Part shown: positions 18,936 to 27,930 of the stretch, piece after piece
How the letters are laid out: every line of letters starts with the position of its first letter
Numbering within the stretch: the first letter of the stretch is position 1
Assembly: GCF_028288225.1 (NCBI RefSeq)
Contig: NZ_JAQBOC010000003.1
Coordinates: forward strand, 62,001-126,000
Origin: Mucilaginibacter sp.
GTDB taxonomy: Bacteria; Bacteroidota; Bacteroidia; Sphingobacteriales; Sphingobacteriaceae
DNA: 64,000 nt
Direction of reading: 5' to 3'
Made by a program: the position numbers and the translations under genes
Notes under the pieces: generated by a model
The model's input: the letters and a program-made list of their open reading frames with translations, nothing else
Databases searched by the model: none
Told to the model about the DNA's origin: nothing

Positions 18936-19667
18936 ATGGTGATGAAATTGATCTTAAAGAAGGTACACGTTTATATATATGTATTAAGCGTTGCTTTATC
19001 TTACTTTTTATTCTGGCCACTATTTTATTACTTCTCACGTAAACCATCCCGCTACCGGAACATAAACCGGTTCAGGCGCATTTGGGCCATTATCAGCTCA
19101 GCTCTTGTTGGTTTTTTTTATCGCTTTGAATATGAACAGGCTATAGATTGGAGCAAAACTTACATTGTATGCCCCAATCATACCTCAAGTCTTGATATTT
19201 CGGCCATGTGCATATTGGTAAAGAGCGATTACAGCTTTATGGGGAAAGAAGAGCTAAAAGACGAACTGGTAACTGGCTTATTTTTCCGTTCGGTGGATAT
19301 CCCGGTAAACCGTGATAGTAAAATGTCATCATACAGGGCTTTTAAAAAGGCCTCAGAAAAACTTAAGCAAGGCACTACACTTATTATTTTCCCGGAGGGG
19401 GGGATAAGTGATGATTATCCGCCAACCTTGCACGAGTTTAAAAATGGCCCGTTCAAACTGGCTATCGATTATAAAATTCCTATTATACCTGTTTCATCAT
19501 CAAACACATGGAAAAAGCTTTGGGACGATGGGACAAAATATGGCACAAGGCCGGGGATCTGTAAATTTCATGTACATAAACCAATAGAAACAGCGCATTT
19601 AACAGAAGATGACGCTGATAAATTGAAGGATGAAGTTTATGATATAATTAATAATAGAATTAGTTGA
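18936..19667 (+). CDS. lysophospholipid acyltransferase, PlsC-like (copy 1)
   Basis: Transfers an acyl chain to lysophosphatidate or a related acceptor at the inner membrane. The catalytic NHTSSLD (HxxxxD) lies near residue 82, and the acceptor-binding FPEGG near 152. One or two hydrophobic N-terminal segments anchor it. I chose the first ATG (18936); a second ATG at 18942 is equally plausible. A close paralog follows 98 bp downstream. Confidence 0.88.
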   Translation: MVMKLILKKVHVYIYVLSVALSYFLFWPLFYYFSRKPSRYRNINRFRRIWAIISSALVGFFYRFEYEQAIDWSKTYIVCPNHTSSLDISAMCILVKSDYSFMGKEELKDELVTGLFFRSVDIPVNRDSKMSSYRAFKKASEKLKQGTTLIIFPEGGISDDYPPTLHEFKNGPFKLAIDYKIPIIPVSSSNTWKKLWDDGTKYGTRPGICKFHVHKPIETAHLTEDDADKLKDEVYDIINNRIS

Positions 19668-19744
19668 TTAAGTTTATTAGGTTTATTAAGTTGAATGAGC
19701 GGGACAATTAAAACCTAATCAACTTAATCCAACCCAATTAACTT
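19662..19744. repeat. intergenic palindrome of GTTGATTAAG words
   Basis: Arm 1 (19662-19695, gttgattaagtttatt words) and arm 2 (19714-19744, cctaatcaacttaatcc words) are imperfect reverse complements. The TGA stop of the upstream acyltransferase lies inside the first GTTGATTAAG word. Confidence 0.75.
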
Positions 19745-19765
19745 ATTCTAACTTTTTTATTTTTG

Positions 19766-20503
19766 ATGCCTATGAAAATCATTTTAAAAAGAATGCATAC
19801 CCATTTTTACAGGTATAGTGTAGCTTTCTTTTTTCTATTGGTTCGGCCAATTTTGTATTTTCTTTCTCAAAAACAATCACGGTTTAAGTATATCAACGGA
19901 TTCAGGCGATTTATTATTTTTTACAGCACCGTTGTTTCGGGCATATTTTTTAACATTGATTATGAGGTTGCTGTTGATTGGAAGCGTACTTATATTATCT
20001 GTGGTAATCATACATCAAATCTTGATGTTTCGGCTATTAACCTGGCGGCAAAAAATAATCATTGCTTTATTGGTAAGGAGGAGTTATTAAGCAATATGGT
20101 GCTTGGTTTCTTTTTCAGAACAATAGATATTACTGTTAACAGGGATAGTAAAATGTCATCATTCAGGGCTTTTAAAACAGCAGCAGAAAGGTTAAAGGAT
20201 GGTGTGAGCGTAGTTATTTTCCCCGAAGCCACTATTCCTGAAGAGTATCCGCCTGTATTGTACCCCTTTAAAAACGGGGCCTTTCGCCTTGCAATTGAAT
20301 TAAAAGTGCCTGTTGTTCCCATAACATCGCTTAATACCTGGAAAATTTTATGGGATACCGGGAATGAATATGGCAGCAGACCGGGCATTTGTGATATATT
20401 TGTACACAAACCCATTGAAACGGCCCATTTAACGGTAGATGATGCCGACACATTAAGAGACGAGGTTTACGAAATTATTAATCAAAAATTGGGAGCAGCA
20501 TGA
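19766..20503 (+). CDS. lysophospholipid acyltransferase, PlsC-like (copy 2)
   Basis: Paralog of the preceding gene (same order of motifs, matching strings such as VNRDSKMSS and FVHKPIETAHLT). It keeps NHTSNLD, but the FPEGG block has become FPEATIP, changing the glycines that line the acyl-acceptor site. That suggests a different acceptor or lowered activity. The stop overlaps the gatC start by 4 nt, so it is translationally coupled to gatC. Confidence 0.85.
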   Translation: MPMKIILKRMHTHFYRYSVAFFFLLVRPILYFLSQKQSRFKYINGFRRFIIFYSTVVSGIFFNIDYEVAVDWKRTYIICGNHTSNLDVSAINLAAKNNHCFIGKEELLSNMVLGFFFRTIDITVNRDSKMSSFRAFKTAAERLKDGVSVVIFPEATIPEEYPPVLYPFKNGAFRLAIELKVPVVPITSLNTWKILWDTGNEYGSRPGICDIFVHKPIETAHLTVDDADTLRDEVYEIINQKLGAA

Positions 20504-20805
20504 CCATTGATCAGGAAACAGTTGATAAAATAGCACATCTTGCCAGGCTGGAGCTTAGCGGCGATGAAAAGCAAGAGATGATAAAGGATATGAGCAAGAT
20601 CCTGGATTTTATGGCCAAGCTTAATGAAATTGATACGTCGGGAATTGAACCGCTTATTTACATGACCAATGAGGTAAATGTTTTAAGAGAAGATGTTGTA
20701 AAACAGCAGATAACGCACCAGGAAGCCCTGCAAAATGCCCCTAAACATGATGATGATTATTTTTTAGTGGCGAAAGTGATAGATTTGAAGTCCGAAAGTC
20801 AGTAA
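20500..20805 (+). CDS. gatC: aspartyl/glutamyl-tRNA amidotransferase subunit C
   Basis: Stabilises GatA in the GatCAB complex that converts misacylated Glu-tRNA-Gln or Asp-tRNA-Asn. The 101 residues have the family opening IDQETVDKIAHLARLEL and the Pro/Asp-rich C-terminal half with NAPKHDDDYFLVAKVI. The last residues (KSESQ) and the stop are encoded by an AGTCCGAAAGTC word, a repeat intruding on the gene end. gatA and gatB are not here. Confidence 0.93.
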   Translation: MTIDQETVDKIAHLARLELSGDEKQEMIKDMSKILDFMAKLNEIDTSGIEPLIYMTNEVNVLREDVVKQQITHQEALQNAPKHDDDYFLVAKVIDLKSESQ

Positions 20806-20926
20806 AGACAGAAAAAAGCGGTTTGGCATGAAGCTGGGCATTAAGCTTTTTGGGTCAAAATGAAGCGATTAGATATTCAAACAGGAAAAATCTTACGAAC
20901 TTTCGGACTTTTCCGACTTTCGGACT
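20789..20926. repeat. intergenic palindrome of AGTCCGAAAGTC words
   Basis: Arm 1 starts inside gatC (20789) and arm 2 spans 20900-20926. AGTCCGAAAGTC pairs perfectly, with weaker pairing beyond. The loop of about 80 nt has no ORF. Confidence 0.75.
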
Positions 20927-20976
20927 AAAAAAAGTGTAACAAAACATACCCTGCTACAGTCAAATCAAGAAAAAAT

Positions 20977-21741
20977 ATGGAACCACTTATCACCCTTAAA
21001 GATATCGGACGTAAATATGTTATTGGTACTGAAATAATTCATGCCCTTAAATCTGTTTCGTTAACTATTAATAAGGGAGAGTTTGTTGCGCTGATGGGGC
21101 CTTCAGGCTCAGGCAAATCAACCCTGATGAATATCCTGGGATGCCTGGATACACCAACCAAAGGCGAATATATTTTAAATGGGATTGGTGTTAGCCACAT
21201 GACGGATAATGAGCTGGCTGAAGTTAGAAATACGGAGATAGGCTTTGTGTTTCAAACGTTTAACCTGCTGCCACGTAATACCGCTTTAGACAATGTAGCC
21301 CTTCCGCTTGTTTATGCCGGTATTAATAAAGAAAACAGGCGGGCGCGTGCGAAAAAAAGTTTAGAGAATGTAGGCTTAGGCAATCGTATGGATCATAAGC
21401 CTAATGAGCTTTCGGGAGGGCAACGCCAGCGTGTGGCAGTGGCCCGTGCATTAATTAATGACCCCTCAATTATATTGGCTGATGAGCCTACAGGTAATCT
21501 TGATACCAAAACATCAATTGAAATAATGGGATTGGTGGAAGACATTCATGCCAAAGGCAATACCATTATATTAGTAACTCATGAAGAGGATATTGCATTG
21601 CATGCCCACCGGATTGTACGGATGCGTGACGGCCTGATTGAAAATGATTACGCAAATCCTAACATAAAAACTGTTGACAGGGATAACCCAGCACTTAAAG
21701 AAATAGCTGAAGTACCTACAAAAGAGAGCCAGGCTAAATAG
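20977..21741 (+). CDS. ABC transporter ATP-binding protein, LolD/MacB type
   Basis: Cytoplasmic ATPase subunit of a type VII (MacB/LolCDE/FtsE-like) transporter. Walker A GPSGSGKS, signature [15 protein letters not shown], Walker [13 protein letters not shown] and the H-loop VTHEEDIA are intact. The 254 residues include a C-terminal tail beyond the usual 225. No permease is adjacent. The nearest matching permease is at 31501-32748, ten kilobases away. Confidence 0.9.
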   Translation: MEPLITLKDIGRKYVIGTEIIHALKSVSLTINKGEFVALMGPSGSGKSTLMNILGCLDTPTKGEYILNGIGVSHMTDNELAEVRNTEIGFVFQTFNLLPRNTALDNVALPLVYAGINKENRRARAKKSLENVGLGNRMDHKPNELSGGQRQRVAVARALINDPSIILADEPTGNLDTKTSIEIMGLVEDIHAKGNTIILVTHEEDIALHAHRIVRMRDGLIENDYANPNIKTVDRDNPALKEIAEVPTKESQAK

Positions 21742-21813
21742 ATTCATATTTGGCTCACGGCGTATAATAACCATAATACATAATATAAATTAATTCAGCG
21801 GGAGTAATTTAAA

Positions 21814-21844
21814 CTTTGTCATTTTTTTTAAAAAGCTGACAAAG
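21814..21844. terminator. hairpin, CTTTGTCA family, downstream of the GG-leader peptide gene
   Basis: CTTTGTCA (21814-21821) pairs with TGACAAAG (21837-21844) around a T/A-rich loop. It lies between convergent genes and resembles the longer palindrome at 51510-51542, including the flank that follows (cttatgtt). Probably a terminator. Confidence 0.5.
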
Positions 21845-21860
21845 CTTATGTTGGTTCACC

Positions 21861-22055
21861 TCAGCAGCATCCTAAAAGCTGGTCGGTAGGGCAATACAAT
21901 CCGGGATTGGAGCCTAAATTACAATCCGGATCTAAACCACCTGCCGGAGACCCAGGGTCCGGGCCACCTTCCGGGATAAAACAAAAGCATCCTGGTGGCG
22001 GGTCCTGTAAACCGCCTTTTACATTTTTTAGTTCGTTTCTGGTTAACTTTTTCAT
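21861..22055 (-). CDS. GG-leader cysteine-rich peptide (bacteriocin/RiPP precursor-like)
   Basis: A 64-aa peptide. The leader MKKLTRNELKNVKGG has the double-glycine end (G14-G15) typical of Bacteroidota bacteriocin-like precursors cut and exported by peptidase-containing ABC transporters. The core (16-64) is rich in Pro, Gly and Asp and has six cysteines at 23, 25, 45, 55, 63 and 64. Only S36, S49 and T57 are hydroxylated residues, so lanthionine chemistry is unlikely; disulfides or another Cys modification fit better. No maturation enzyme or C39-peptidase transporter lies next to it. The class is clear; the function is not known. Confidence 0.75.
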   Translation of the reverse strand: MKKLTRNELKNVKGGLQDPPPGCFCFIPEGGPDPGSPAGGLDPDCNLGSNPGLYCPTDQLLGCC

Positions 22056-22123
22056 TTGCGTAGTAATTATGTGTTTGGATTAGGTATTATTAAAGTATAA
22101 GGTTTGGTTTTCTAAATTAATTA

Positions 22124-22156
22124 TAATATATCAGGAATATATGATCTGATATATTA
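22124..22156. repeat. AT-rich inverted repeat between GG-peptide and the 220-aa gene
   Basis: TAATATATCAG (22124-22134) and CTGATATATTA (22146-22156) form a perfect 11-bp stem with an 11-nt loop, 69 nt upstream of the GG-peptide start. It could be an operator for the peptide or a weak terminator of the upstream gene. Confidence 0.45.
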
Positions 22157-22213
22157 TTTATTTTCAATCAAATAAATTTGTTTGAAAGTTTCATTTACTA
22201 AGCTTTAATAACG

Positions 22214-22876
22214 TTAATCGCAGATTGCACATAACCTTGATATAAATTCGGCCATATAAATAACTTTTTCAGGCGATACAGGTTTGCAATTACCTATAAT
22301 AAGCGTATGCTCAACTATCTCTATTACAAAATCATCTTCCCTTATATCCATTACAACATTGCGAAAATTGCGGTTTATCCCGGTAATAGCTTTTTCATGG
22401 TCATTAACCAATACATAAAAAGTGTCACTAAAGGCTTTATCCTCCGCAAAATCCAGCTCAACAGGATGGATCAGCTCAATTATTTTATCTGCAAGAGTTT
22501 CACGCCTTATTAATATGCGACCAAAGTCATGCTTTAAATAAGCCAGCGCCCAGGTTTGGTATTCACAGGTTTCACTGATATGGCCCCTGCCCAAATTTCT
22601 TAATTGATTCTCTACAAAAAGAACGTAGCTATCATTATTCTCATGTTTTATTACGTATGAGTCTCTTACTTTAACGTCAATATAGTGTTTAAACACTTCA
22701 AATTGCTCCAGATGAAAATCAATTTCACCGGTAAATTCTATATGAAATTTTGATTTAAGAGCCTGGTAGGCATCATGAAACCTGTCTATTTCTTCTGAAC
22801 AGAGCCCGGTGGTATCAAATGGATAGTTCAAGGTATTATAGTTTAAAGTTAAAAGCCGCTGGTTATGCGTTGCCAT
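22214..22876 (-). CDS. protein of unknown function (220 aa)
   Basis: I do not recognise this protein. It has no signal peptide or membrane segment and is acidic, with mixed helix and strand predicted by eye. It lies 158 bp upstream of the GG-leader peptide on the same strand and diverges from a secreted M48 protease, so a role tied to the peptide is possible but unproven. The start at 22876 is the only ATG that keeps the opening ATHNQRLLTLNYN. Confidence 0.5.
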   Translation of the reverse strand: MATHNQRLLTLNYNTLNYPFDTTGLCSEEIDRFHDAYQALKSKFHIEFTGEIDFHLEQFEVFKHYIDVKVRDSYVIKHENNDSYVLFVENQLRNLGRGHISETCEYQTWALAYLKHDFGRILIRRETLADKIIELIHPVELDFAEDKAFSDTFYVLVNDHEKAITGINRNFRNVVMDIREDDFVIEIVEHTLIIGNCKPVSPEKVIYMAEFISRLCAICD

Positions 22877-22932
22877 TACAAGTATAAAATTTACTGCCGG
22901 AATTTCAAATAATATGATATTTTTGTTGGCAA

Positions 22933-24291
22933 ATGAAATATATGATCAATCGTATGTTTCATTGCTATACATTGACAAGATACCTTAACTGCTTTCACAT
23001 TTTTCTTTCCTTTTTATTGCTGCTAAGCTTAATGTTTCAAGCCTCTGCGCAAAATGTTACCTATGCCTATAAAAATATTAAAGGTTATACAGCTTTTTTA
23101 CAAAAGATAAGCGAAGAAAACGCACTCTTTTTAAACAAGAAAACACAAAAAACATATCAGGAATTCATCAACGAAAAAAATACCGAATTAATAAAAAGGT
23201 TAAATGAAAAAGGTTTTTTGTTTGATACGATAGCCTATCCTTATTTGAACTCGATCTTCAATCATATCCTTGAGAAAAATTCATTGGATAAAAACAGGTT
23301 TCATTTTTTTGTAGATCGTACCTCAATCGTTAATGCTTACAGTTATGAGGATGGTACCATTGTTTGCAACTTAGGGTTGGTTGGGCTTATGGAAAATGAG
23401 AGCCAGTTAGCAATGGTTTTTTGTCATGAACTGGGGCATGTTTTACTTAAGCATGTAAACACCGCATTGGTAAGGCAGTTAGAAAAATATAATTCTCCTG
23501 AATTTTTGGAGCAGCTTAAGCATATAGAAAAGCAGAAATATAACACTAAAAAGCAATTGGAAAATTTGCTTGTAAACGATGTTTTTGACCGCAGAAAGCA
23601 TAGCCGCTCACAAGAAAGTGCAGCAGACTCCTTAGGTATGCTTTTGTTTAGTAATACAAGTTATAGCGCTCAAGCAATCCCCGCGATTTTTAACTTTTTA
23701 GACTCAGCAGTAACCAAAACAACTGCTTGTACCATTCACGCTTTTTTTGAACAGGAGAACATAGGTTTAGATGAAAACTGGCTAAAACCTGAAAAGAAAA
23801 TGAGTTTCGGAGCAGCAGAGAAAAAAGAAATAACAGACTCTTTAAAAACTCACCCTGATTGTGCGAAAAGAAAAATTGCTATGGAATCTTTTTTTTGGAG
23901 CAGGCCTAAACCAGGGATCGACTTTTTGGTTGGGAATACGCAAAAATTAACTCAAGTAAAAAAGGTAGCCCTTTTTGATGAAGCTGAATATTCAAAAGAT
24001 TTGGATAACCTGGGCTTGTATTTGTACCAGCTTATTCAAAATAATAGCGTTTTTCCATCAAATACCTATATAAAAACAGCAACCTATAACACAATGCTAT
24101 CTTTAGGCAAGCATTTCAAAGCTCATACCCTGTACGAAGTGGTTAATAATCAGTATGTTTCAAGCTATGATAATGATCAATATGCCGTACTGCTTAAATT
24201 GCTTGATAACTTAAGCCTGGAAAATTTGAATGAGATTACAAACACCTATTATCAAAACAATAAGCTTTTAATCACAATTTCTAAAAACTAA
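22933..24291 (+). CDS. secreted M48-family zinc metalloprotease
   Basis: A 452-aa exported peptidase. The signal segment (about 20-40, ending FQASAQ) precedes the peptidase domain with the zinc site HELGH at 165-169 and the third ligand E228 in ESAAD. VCNLGLVGLMENESQLA just before HELGH is typical of the family. Proteins of this kind (BepA/LoiP-like) handle envelope protein quality control. A possibly co-transcribed secreted protein follows 25 nt later. Confidence 0.85.
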   Translation: MKYMINRMFHCYTLTRYLNCFHIFLSFLLLLSLMFQASAQNVTYAYKNIKGYTAFLQKISEENALFLNKKTQKTYQEFINEKNTELIKRLNEKGFLFDTIAYPYLNSIFNHILEKNSLDKNRFHFFVDRTSIVNAYSYEDGTIVCNLGLVGLMENESQLAMVFCHELGHVLLKHVNTALVRQLEKYNSPEFLEQLKHIEKQKYNTKKQLENLLVNDVFDRRKHSRSQESAADSLGMLLFSNTSYSAQAIPAIFNFLDSAVTKTTACTIHAFFEQENIGLDENWLKPEKKMSFGAAEKKEITDSLKTHPDCAKRKIAMESFFWSRPKPGIDFLVGNTQKLTQVKKVALFDEAEYSKDLDNLGLYLYQLIQNNSVFPSNTYIKTATYNTMLSLGKHFKAHTLYEVVNNQYVSSYDNDQYAVLLKLLDNLSLENLNEITNTYYQNNKLLITISKN

Positions 24292-24316
24292 CAAAATCCT
24301 TATACCCTAATCAATT

Positions 24317-25858
24317 ATGAAATTTAAACTACTAATTATTTTTTTCGCCCTTTTAAGTTTAAAGGGGTTTACGCAAAACGTTACAAAAGCCTTTAATGAG
24401 GTGAAAAATGTAACTGTCCGCAACATTGGAGCCATCACCCAAAACAATGTTGTAAAAGGCTACTTCAGTTTTTATGAATTTGACAAGGCAGATAAAAAAA
24501 ACATCATTTACAGGCTAAATTTATTGGACGAAAATTTAAATGACCTGGGTACAAAAGAAATTACAGGGCCCAAAGATTGGGAATTGGTAAGCAGCGGGTA
24601 CGATGGAAATAACTATTGCTTTAAATTTTATGATGATAAAAACCGGACATTTGAATTAAAGGTTTACAACCAGGAAGCTAAGGAAGTAGCATCAAACCCT
24701 TTGAAAATTAATTATAAGCCAAACAGTAATTCTAAATATCAAATTTATCGGCAAATGGTAAATCCCGATATAAACATTTTAAATAATAACGGCTTTGTTG
24801 ATTATACTTTTAATGACCCTAATGATGCTTTTATTGTAAGCTATGCTAACGGAAGTTCTCAAAAAACATGGCAGCAAACTTACGAGCCGGAAGGTAAGTC
24901 GAAATTCATGATACCAACATTTTTAAACGGGAATGAAGATATGATCTTAACAGCTGTTGCCCGTGTTGAAAAAGGAATGTATAATACCAAAACCCAGCAT
25001 ACGATATTAGCAAACAATACAAAAAACGGTAGTCAGTTATTTGATGTATCAACAGAGTTTGATGACAATCATGTGGTGCCCATTAATGCTATTTTTGAAG
25101 ACGGAAAAGTTATAGTTATAGGATTGAATTATAAAACTACAAAAACATTTACCAAGGCCCCGGATGGCATGGCCTTTTTAGAATTTGATAAAACCGGAAA
25201 GCTTTTGAAAAGTAATTTCAAAACTTTTGAGGAAACTTTAGGTAAATATTTACCGATTGAAGACCATCAGTTAAAAGATGGATATTATCTATATATACAT
25301 GATATTGTTAGAACCAACAAAAACTCAAACCTGGTAATATCCGAGAAATTTAAAAAAGCTGTGGATGCCGGTGGGCTGGCAATGTCATTATTTGGTGCCA
25401 GGGGGAGCGGCACTGTAAAATTACAATTAGAAAATATGTTGGTTTTGGAATATGATTTGGATGGAAATATATTACAAGCCAAAGAAATACCTAAAGCTAA
25501 GGGCACCACTCCTGTATTCCCTTCTTACCTGGGCCTCTTATCTCCTTATCTTTTAGCTACTGTTGCAAGTTCATTGGGCTGGATGGATTACATGTACACT
25601 ATAAAAAGTGAAGATAATGCTAACATTACCTTTAGCTTTGTTGACTATGACAGACTTGATGCCGATGCCAAAAAAACTCAAAACTTTGGGCAAATAAAGT
25701 ACAATAATGGAAAGCTATCTATTGATAAGATCCCTGTTAAAAATGAAAAAGCAACCTTTTCGCGTTTACTTAGGGCCAAAACAAATCATGTACTGCAGGT
25801 AAACTACTTTAAGAAAGAAAAGAAGCTAACCATGGATATGATCAAACTAAATAACTAA
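24317..25858 (+). CDS. secreted protein of unknown function (513 aa)
   Basis: Not recognised. The signal peptide KLLIIFFALLSLKGFTQ is clear. The mature part is a long soluble beta-rich sequence with repeated Asp/Asn-rich turns (FYEFDKADKKN, FYDDKNRTFEL), suggesting a propeller or sandwich fold. It starts NVTKAFNEVK, similar to NVTYAYKNIK at the mature start of the upstream M48 protease. Spacing suggests an operon, so it may be a partner or substrate. Confidence 0.55.
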   Translation: MKFKLLIIFFALLSLKGFTQNVTKAFNEVKNVTVRNIGAITQNNVVKGYFSFYEFDKADKKNIIYRLNLLDENLNDLGTKEITGPKDWELVSSGYDGNNYCFKFYDDKNRTFELKVYNQEAKEVASNPLKINYKPNSNSKYQIYRQMVNPDINILNNNGFVDYTFNDPNDAFIVSYANGSSQKTWQQTYEPEGKSKFMIPTFLNGNEDMILTAVARVEKGMYNTKTQHTILANNTKNGSQLFDVSTEFDDNHVVPINAIFEDGKVIVIGLNYKTTKTFTKAPDGMAFLEFDKTGKLLKSNFKTFEETLGKYLPIEDHQLKDGYYLYIHDIVRTNKNSNLVISEKFKKAVDAGGLAMSLFGARGSGTVKLQLENMLVLEYDLDGNILQAKEIPKAKGTTPVFPSYLGLLSPYLLATVASSLGWMDYMYTIKSEDNANITFSFVDYDRLDADAKKTQNFGQIKYNNGKLSIDKIPVKNEKATFSRLLRAKTNHVLQVNYFKKEKKLTMDMIKLNN

Positions 25859-25870
25859 CCGTAATACAGA

Positions 25871-25923
25871 TAAAGCTCAATACAACTAAACTGTTCTTTT
25901 ACAGTATGAAGTATTGAGCTTTA
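25871..25923. terminator. bidirectional terminator
   Basis: TAAAGCTCAATAC (25871-25883) and GTATTGAGCTTTA (25911-25923) form a perfect 13-bp stem between convergent genes. An ACTG/CAGT pair extends the structure inside the loop. Confidence 0.65.
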
Positions 25924-25943
25924 ATTAAAGCTCGCAGTTTGAT

Positions 25944-26687
25944 TTACCATTTAGCTTTAGGTGGAATTGAGCCAATATTTTTCCATCCATTCTTTAAGTA
26001 TTTTTCATTCGGCGAAAACTCGCCGGTTCCAATATCCAAATCGCCAGAGTCAGGAATTCTAAAATCGCCCCAATTGCACCTTTCGGTTAACGTGCCTTTA
26101 TAGGCGGTCCATTCACCAACAAACTGGTTGTTTGTAAAGCTATCGGAAACGGAATCTATATCATCGTATTTTATATTGTTGTATCTATCTATATAAAACC
26201 TTGACGCCACAACACCTTTAAAGGTTCCCGCGTGCTTTTGATTTTTGTTTTCTGAAAAAATATAATCGCCAAAAATAACAAACTGGCCTTTTATGCCAGC
26301 GTTTTTGTACACATCATCAACACCGTTTGAGGTAACTTTAAATTTTCTAATGTTTGAGATTGTTATTGTACCATAGAAATCGCAAATGTTATCCTTCACC
26401 ATTGATTTACCATAAATTTTATAAGTGTTTGCAACCTTATCTTTGGTTACATTAATAAGCTTAATACGGATGCGCTGATAGTCCCTCCCGATAAACCCAT
26501 AAACCACTGAATTATCCGTTTGAGTAAACAGCCCTGAGAAATTATAATGGATCAATTGGCTCTTTAATTCCTTGCCCGACAAATCAGGGTTTTGCAGTTG
26601 TATGCTTTTGAAATTTTGAGCCTTGGTTTGACCGGATACCGAAAATGAACACGAAACTATAAAGCAGAAAAAAAGGAGGTATTTCAT
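25944..26687 (-). CDS. exported protein of unknown function, downstream of chitinase
   Basis: A 247-aa protein from the ATG at 26687, which gives the signal peptide KYLLFFCFIVSCSFSVSGQ. I know no family. The mature part is beta-rich (VYGFIGRDYQRIRIKLINV, GTITISNIRKFKV) and ends in a Trp/Gly/Pro-rich tail. It follows the GH19 chitinase gene by 57 nt on the same strand, so the two are probably expressed together; a role as partner or inhibitor is inference. Confidence 0.5.
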   Translation of the reverse strand: MKYLLFFCFIVSCSFSVSGQTKAQNFKSIQLQNPDLSGKELKSQLIHYNFSGLFTQTDNSVVYGFIGRDYQRIRIKLINVTKDKVANTYKIYGKSMVKDNICDFYGTITISNIRKFKVTSNGVDDVYKNAGIKGQFVIFGDYIFSENKNQKHAGTFKGVVASRFYIDRYNNIKYDDIDSVSDSFTNNQFVGEWTAYKGTLTERCNWGDFRIPDSGDLDIGTGEFSPNEKYLKNGWKNIGSIPPKAKW

Positions 26688-26719
26688 TTTATAATGATAG
26701 CTAATTAAAGCAATGCATA

Positions 26720-26748
26720 AAAATCCGACATCGAACATCTGAAATCAA
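26720..26748. repeat. short word repeat, CCGACATCGAACATC family
   Basis: The words aaatccgacatcgaacatctgaaatc lie directly after the chitinase stop (minus strand) and match copies near 27873, 30085, 45150 and 48570. The chitinase TGA is part of the word. Confidence 0.55.
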
Positions 26749-27752
26749 TACGCTTTCATCTTGCCGCATGAGCAGGCGCAATTATCATCGCTAATACCAA
26801 AACTCTTTAGAAAATGTTGGTAAAAGCCAATTCTATCATTCATGCTGAATATGTTTTCACCTTTATTACATTCAACCCCGCCGTTTATAATATTAATGGT
26901 CATACCAAAGCCGGGTATGCGGTTTGCAGCTTTATCAGCAGTATTTGGCTGCCATTTGCCTATCATAACATCATGTGCTGATGGTTTGGCTGTTTGCGGG
27001 GTCATCCAAAAATAAATAGCAGTTTTAAAAGCAACTACCGGGTTGGTCTCAACCAGGTCGGGATTGTTGAGCAATATTTTTTTATCGCCAAAAATACAAT
27101 CAGACGCATAGCCATAGTTGCCATTATAGCTTAATTGCAATGGCCCGCGGCCATAATATTTTTTACCCGGCACGGCAGGGTAAGTGTCATTATCAGCTAA
27201 GTAGGGTAATGACGTATTACTTTCATGTATAAACATTAAACCATCATCGTATTTGCCGTTTTCTCCATGGCGGGTTTCATGCGCTATGTTTGCAAAAAAG
27301 GCAGCCAGTTCTTTTTTATTGGTTTGCAGATCTTTTTCCACGCAAAAATTCCCATAATCAATAACATAGCTGCTATCCGGTTTCTTTTTGGCCCAGTCCT
27401 CATTCCAATCTTCATCCTGGCGTATAACATCTGCTTTGCCGGTACTTTTATCTGTGCGGATAAACTGGTAAATTGAAACCCCGCGCCTGGTTATTTTAAC
27501 TGACACCAGGCCCATTTCTTTTAATGCTTTTATAAATGCTGCATAAGTGTAAAATTTATCGCGTTGAGGGAATAGGGCATTAAATTGCGACTCATTTAAA
27601 AAACTTGTTACGGCCATTTTATGGGGCTGATTGTTATTTGCCGCAGCTTTATCATTTGTGCCAACACATTTTAAGCTTAATAATGTTATAGCAGCAAGTA
27701 AAAAGAGGGATATTATGAACAGGGGCTTTTTCACGATGATTTGTTTTTTCAA
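26745..27752 (-). CDS. GH19 family chitinase/lysozyme-like glycoside hydrolase, exported
   Basis: Hydrolyses chitin or related beta-1,4-GlcNAc polymers outside the cytoplasm. N-terminal hydrophobic segment (about 11-29, then Cys29 with a poor lipobox, Lys before the Cys). The GH19 domain shows AHET with the catalytic acid E159 and the family signature [10 protein letters not shown] at 199-208. The 335 residues lack an obvious carbohydrate-binding module. Confidence 0.85.
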   Translation of the reverse strand: MKKQIIVKKPLFIISLFLLAAITLLSLKCVGTNDKAAANNNQPHKMAVTSFLNESQFNALFPQRDKFYTYAAFIKALKEMGLVSVKITRRGVSIYQFIRTDKSTGKADVIRQDEDWNEDWAKKKPDSSYVIDYGNFCVEKDLQTNKKELAAFFANIAHETRHGENGKYDDGLMFIHESNTSLPYLADNDTYPAVPGKKYYGRGPLQLSYNGNYGYASDCIFGDKKILLNNPDLVETNPVVAFKTAIYFWMTPQTAKPSAHDVMIGKWQPNTADKAANRIPGFGMTINIINGGVECNKGENIFSMNDRIGFYQHFLKSFGISDDNCACSCGKMKAY

Positions 27753-27872
27753 AGATTATGATCAAATAGAGATATTCGGAAATCAGCACCAAATTTGGTG
27801 ATTAATTTTGTATAACGTTTAAAACCGGGTAGTGTTTCTATTATGGAAACTTTGTAAACTTTTACGTTTAAA

Positions 27873-27930
27873 ACACGAACATCCAAAATCAAAATCCTAA
27901 ATTCGAAAACGAACATCCGAAATTAAAATG
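27873..27930. repeat. direct word repeat upstream of the adenosyltransferase
   Basis: Degenerate cgaacatccaaaatcaaaatcc / cgaacatccgaaattaaaatg words run right up to and include the ATG of the next gene. I see no cobalamin riboswitch in the 175-bp gap. Confidence 0.5.

Noticed and set aside
27753..27927. Cobalamin riboswitch upstream of the adenosyltransferase
   Set aside because: No B12-box-like segment or conserved junction is visible; the gap is word repeats.
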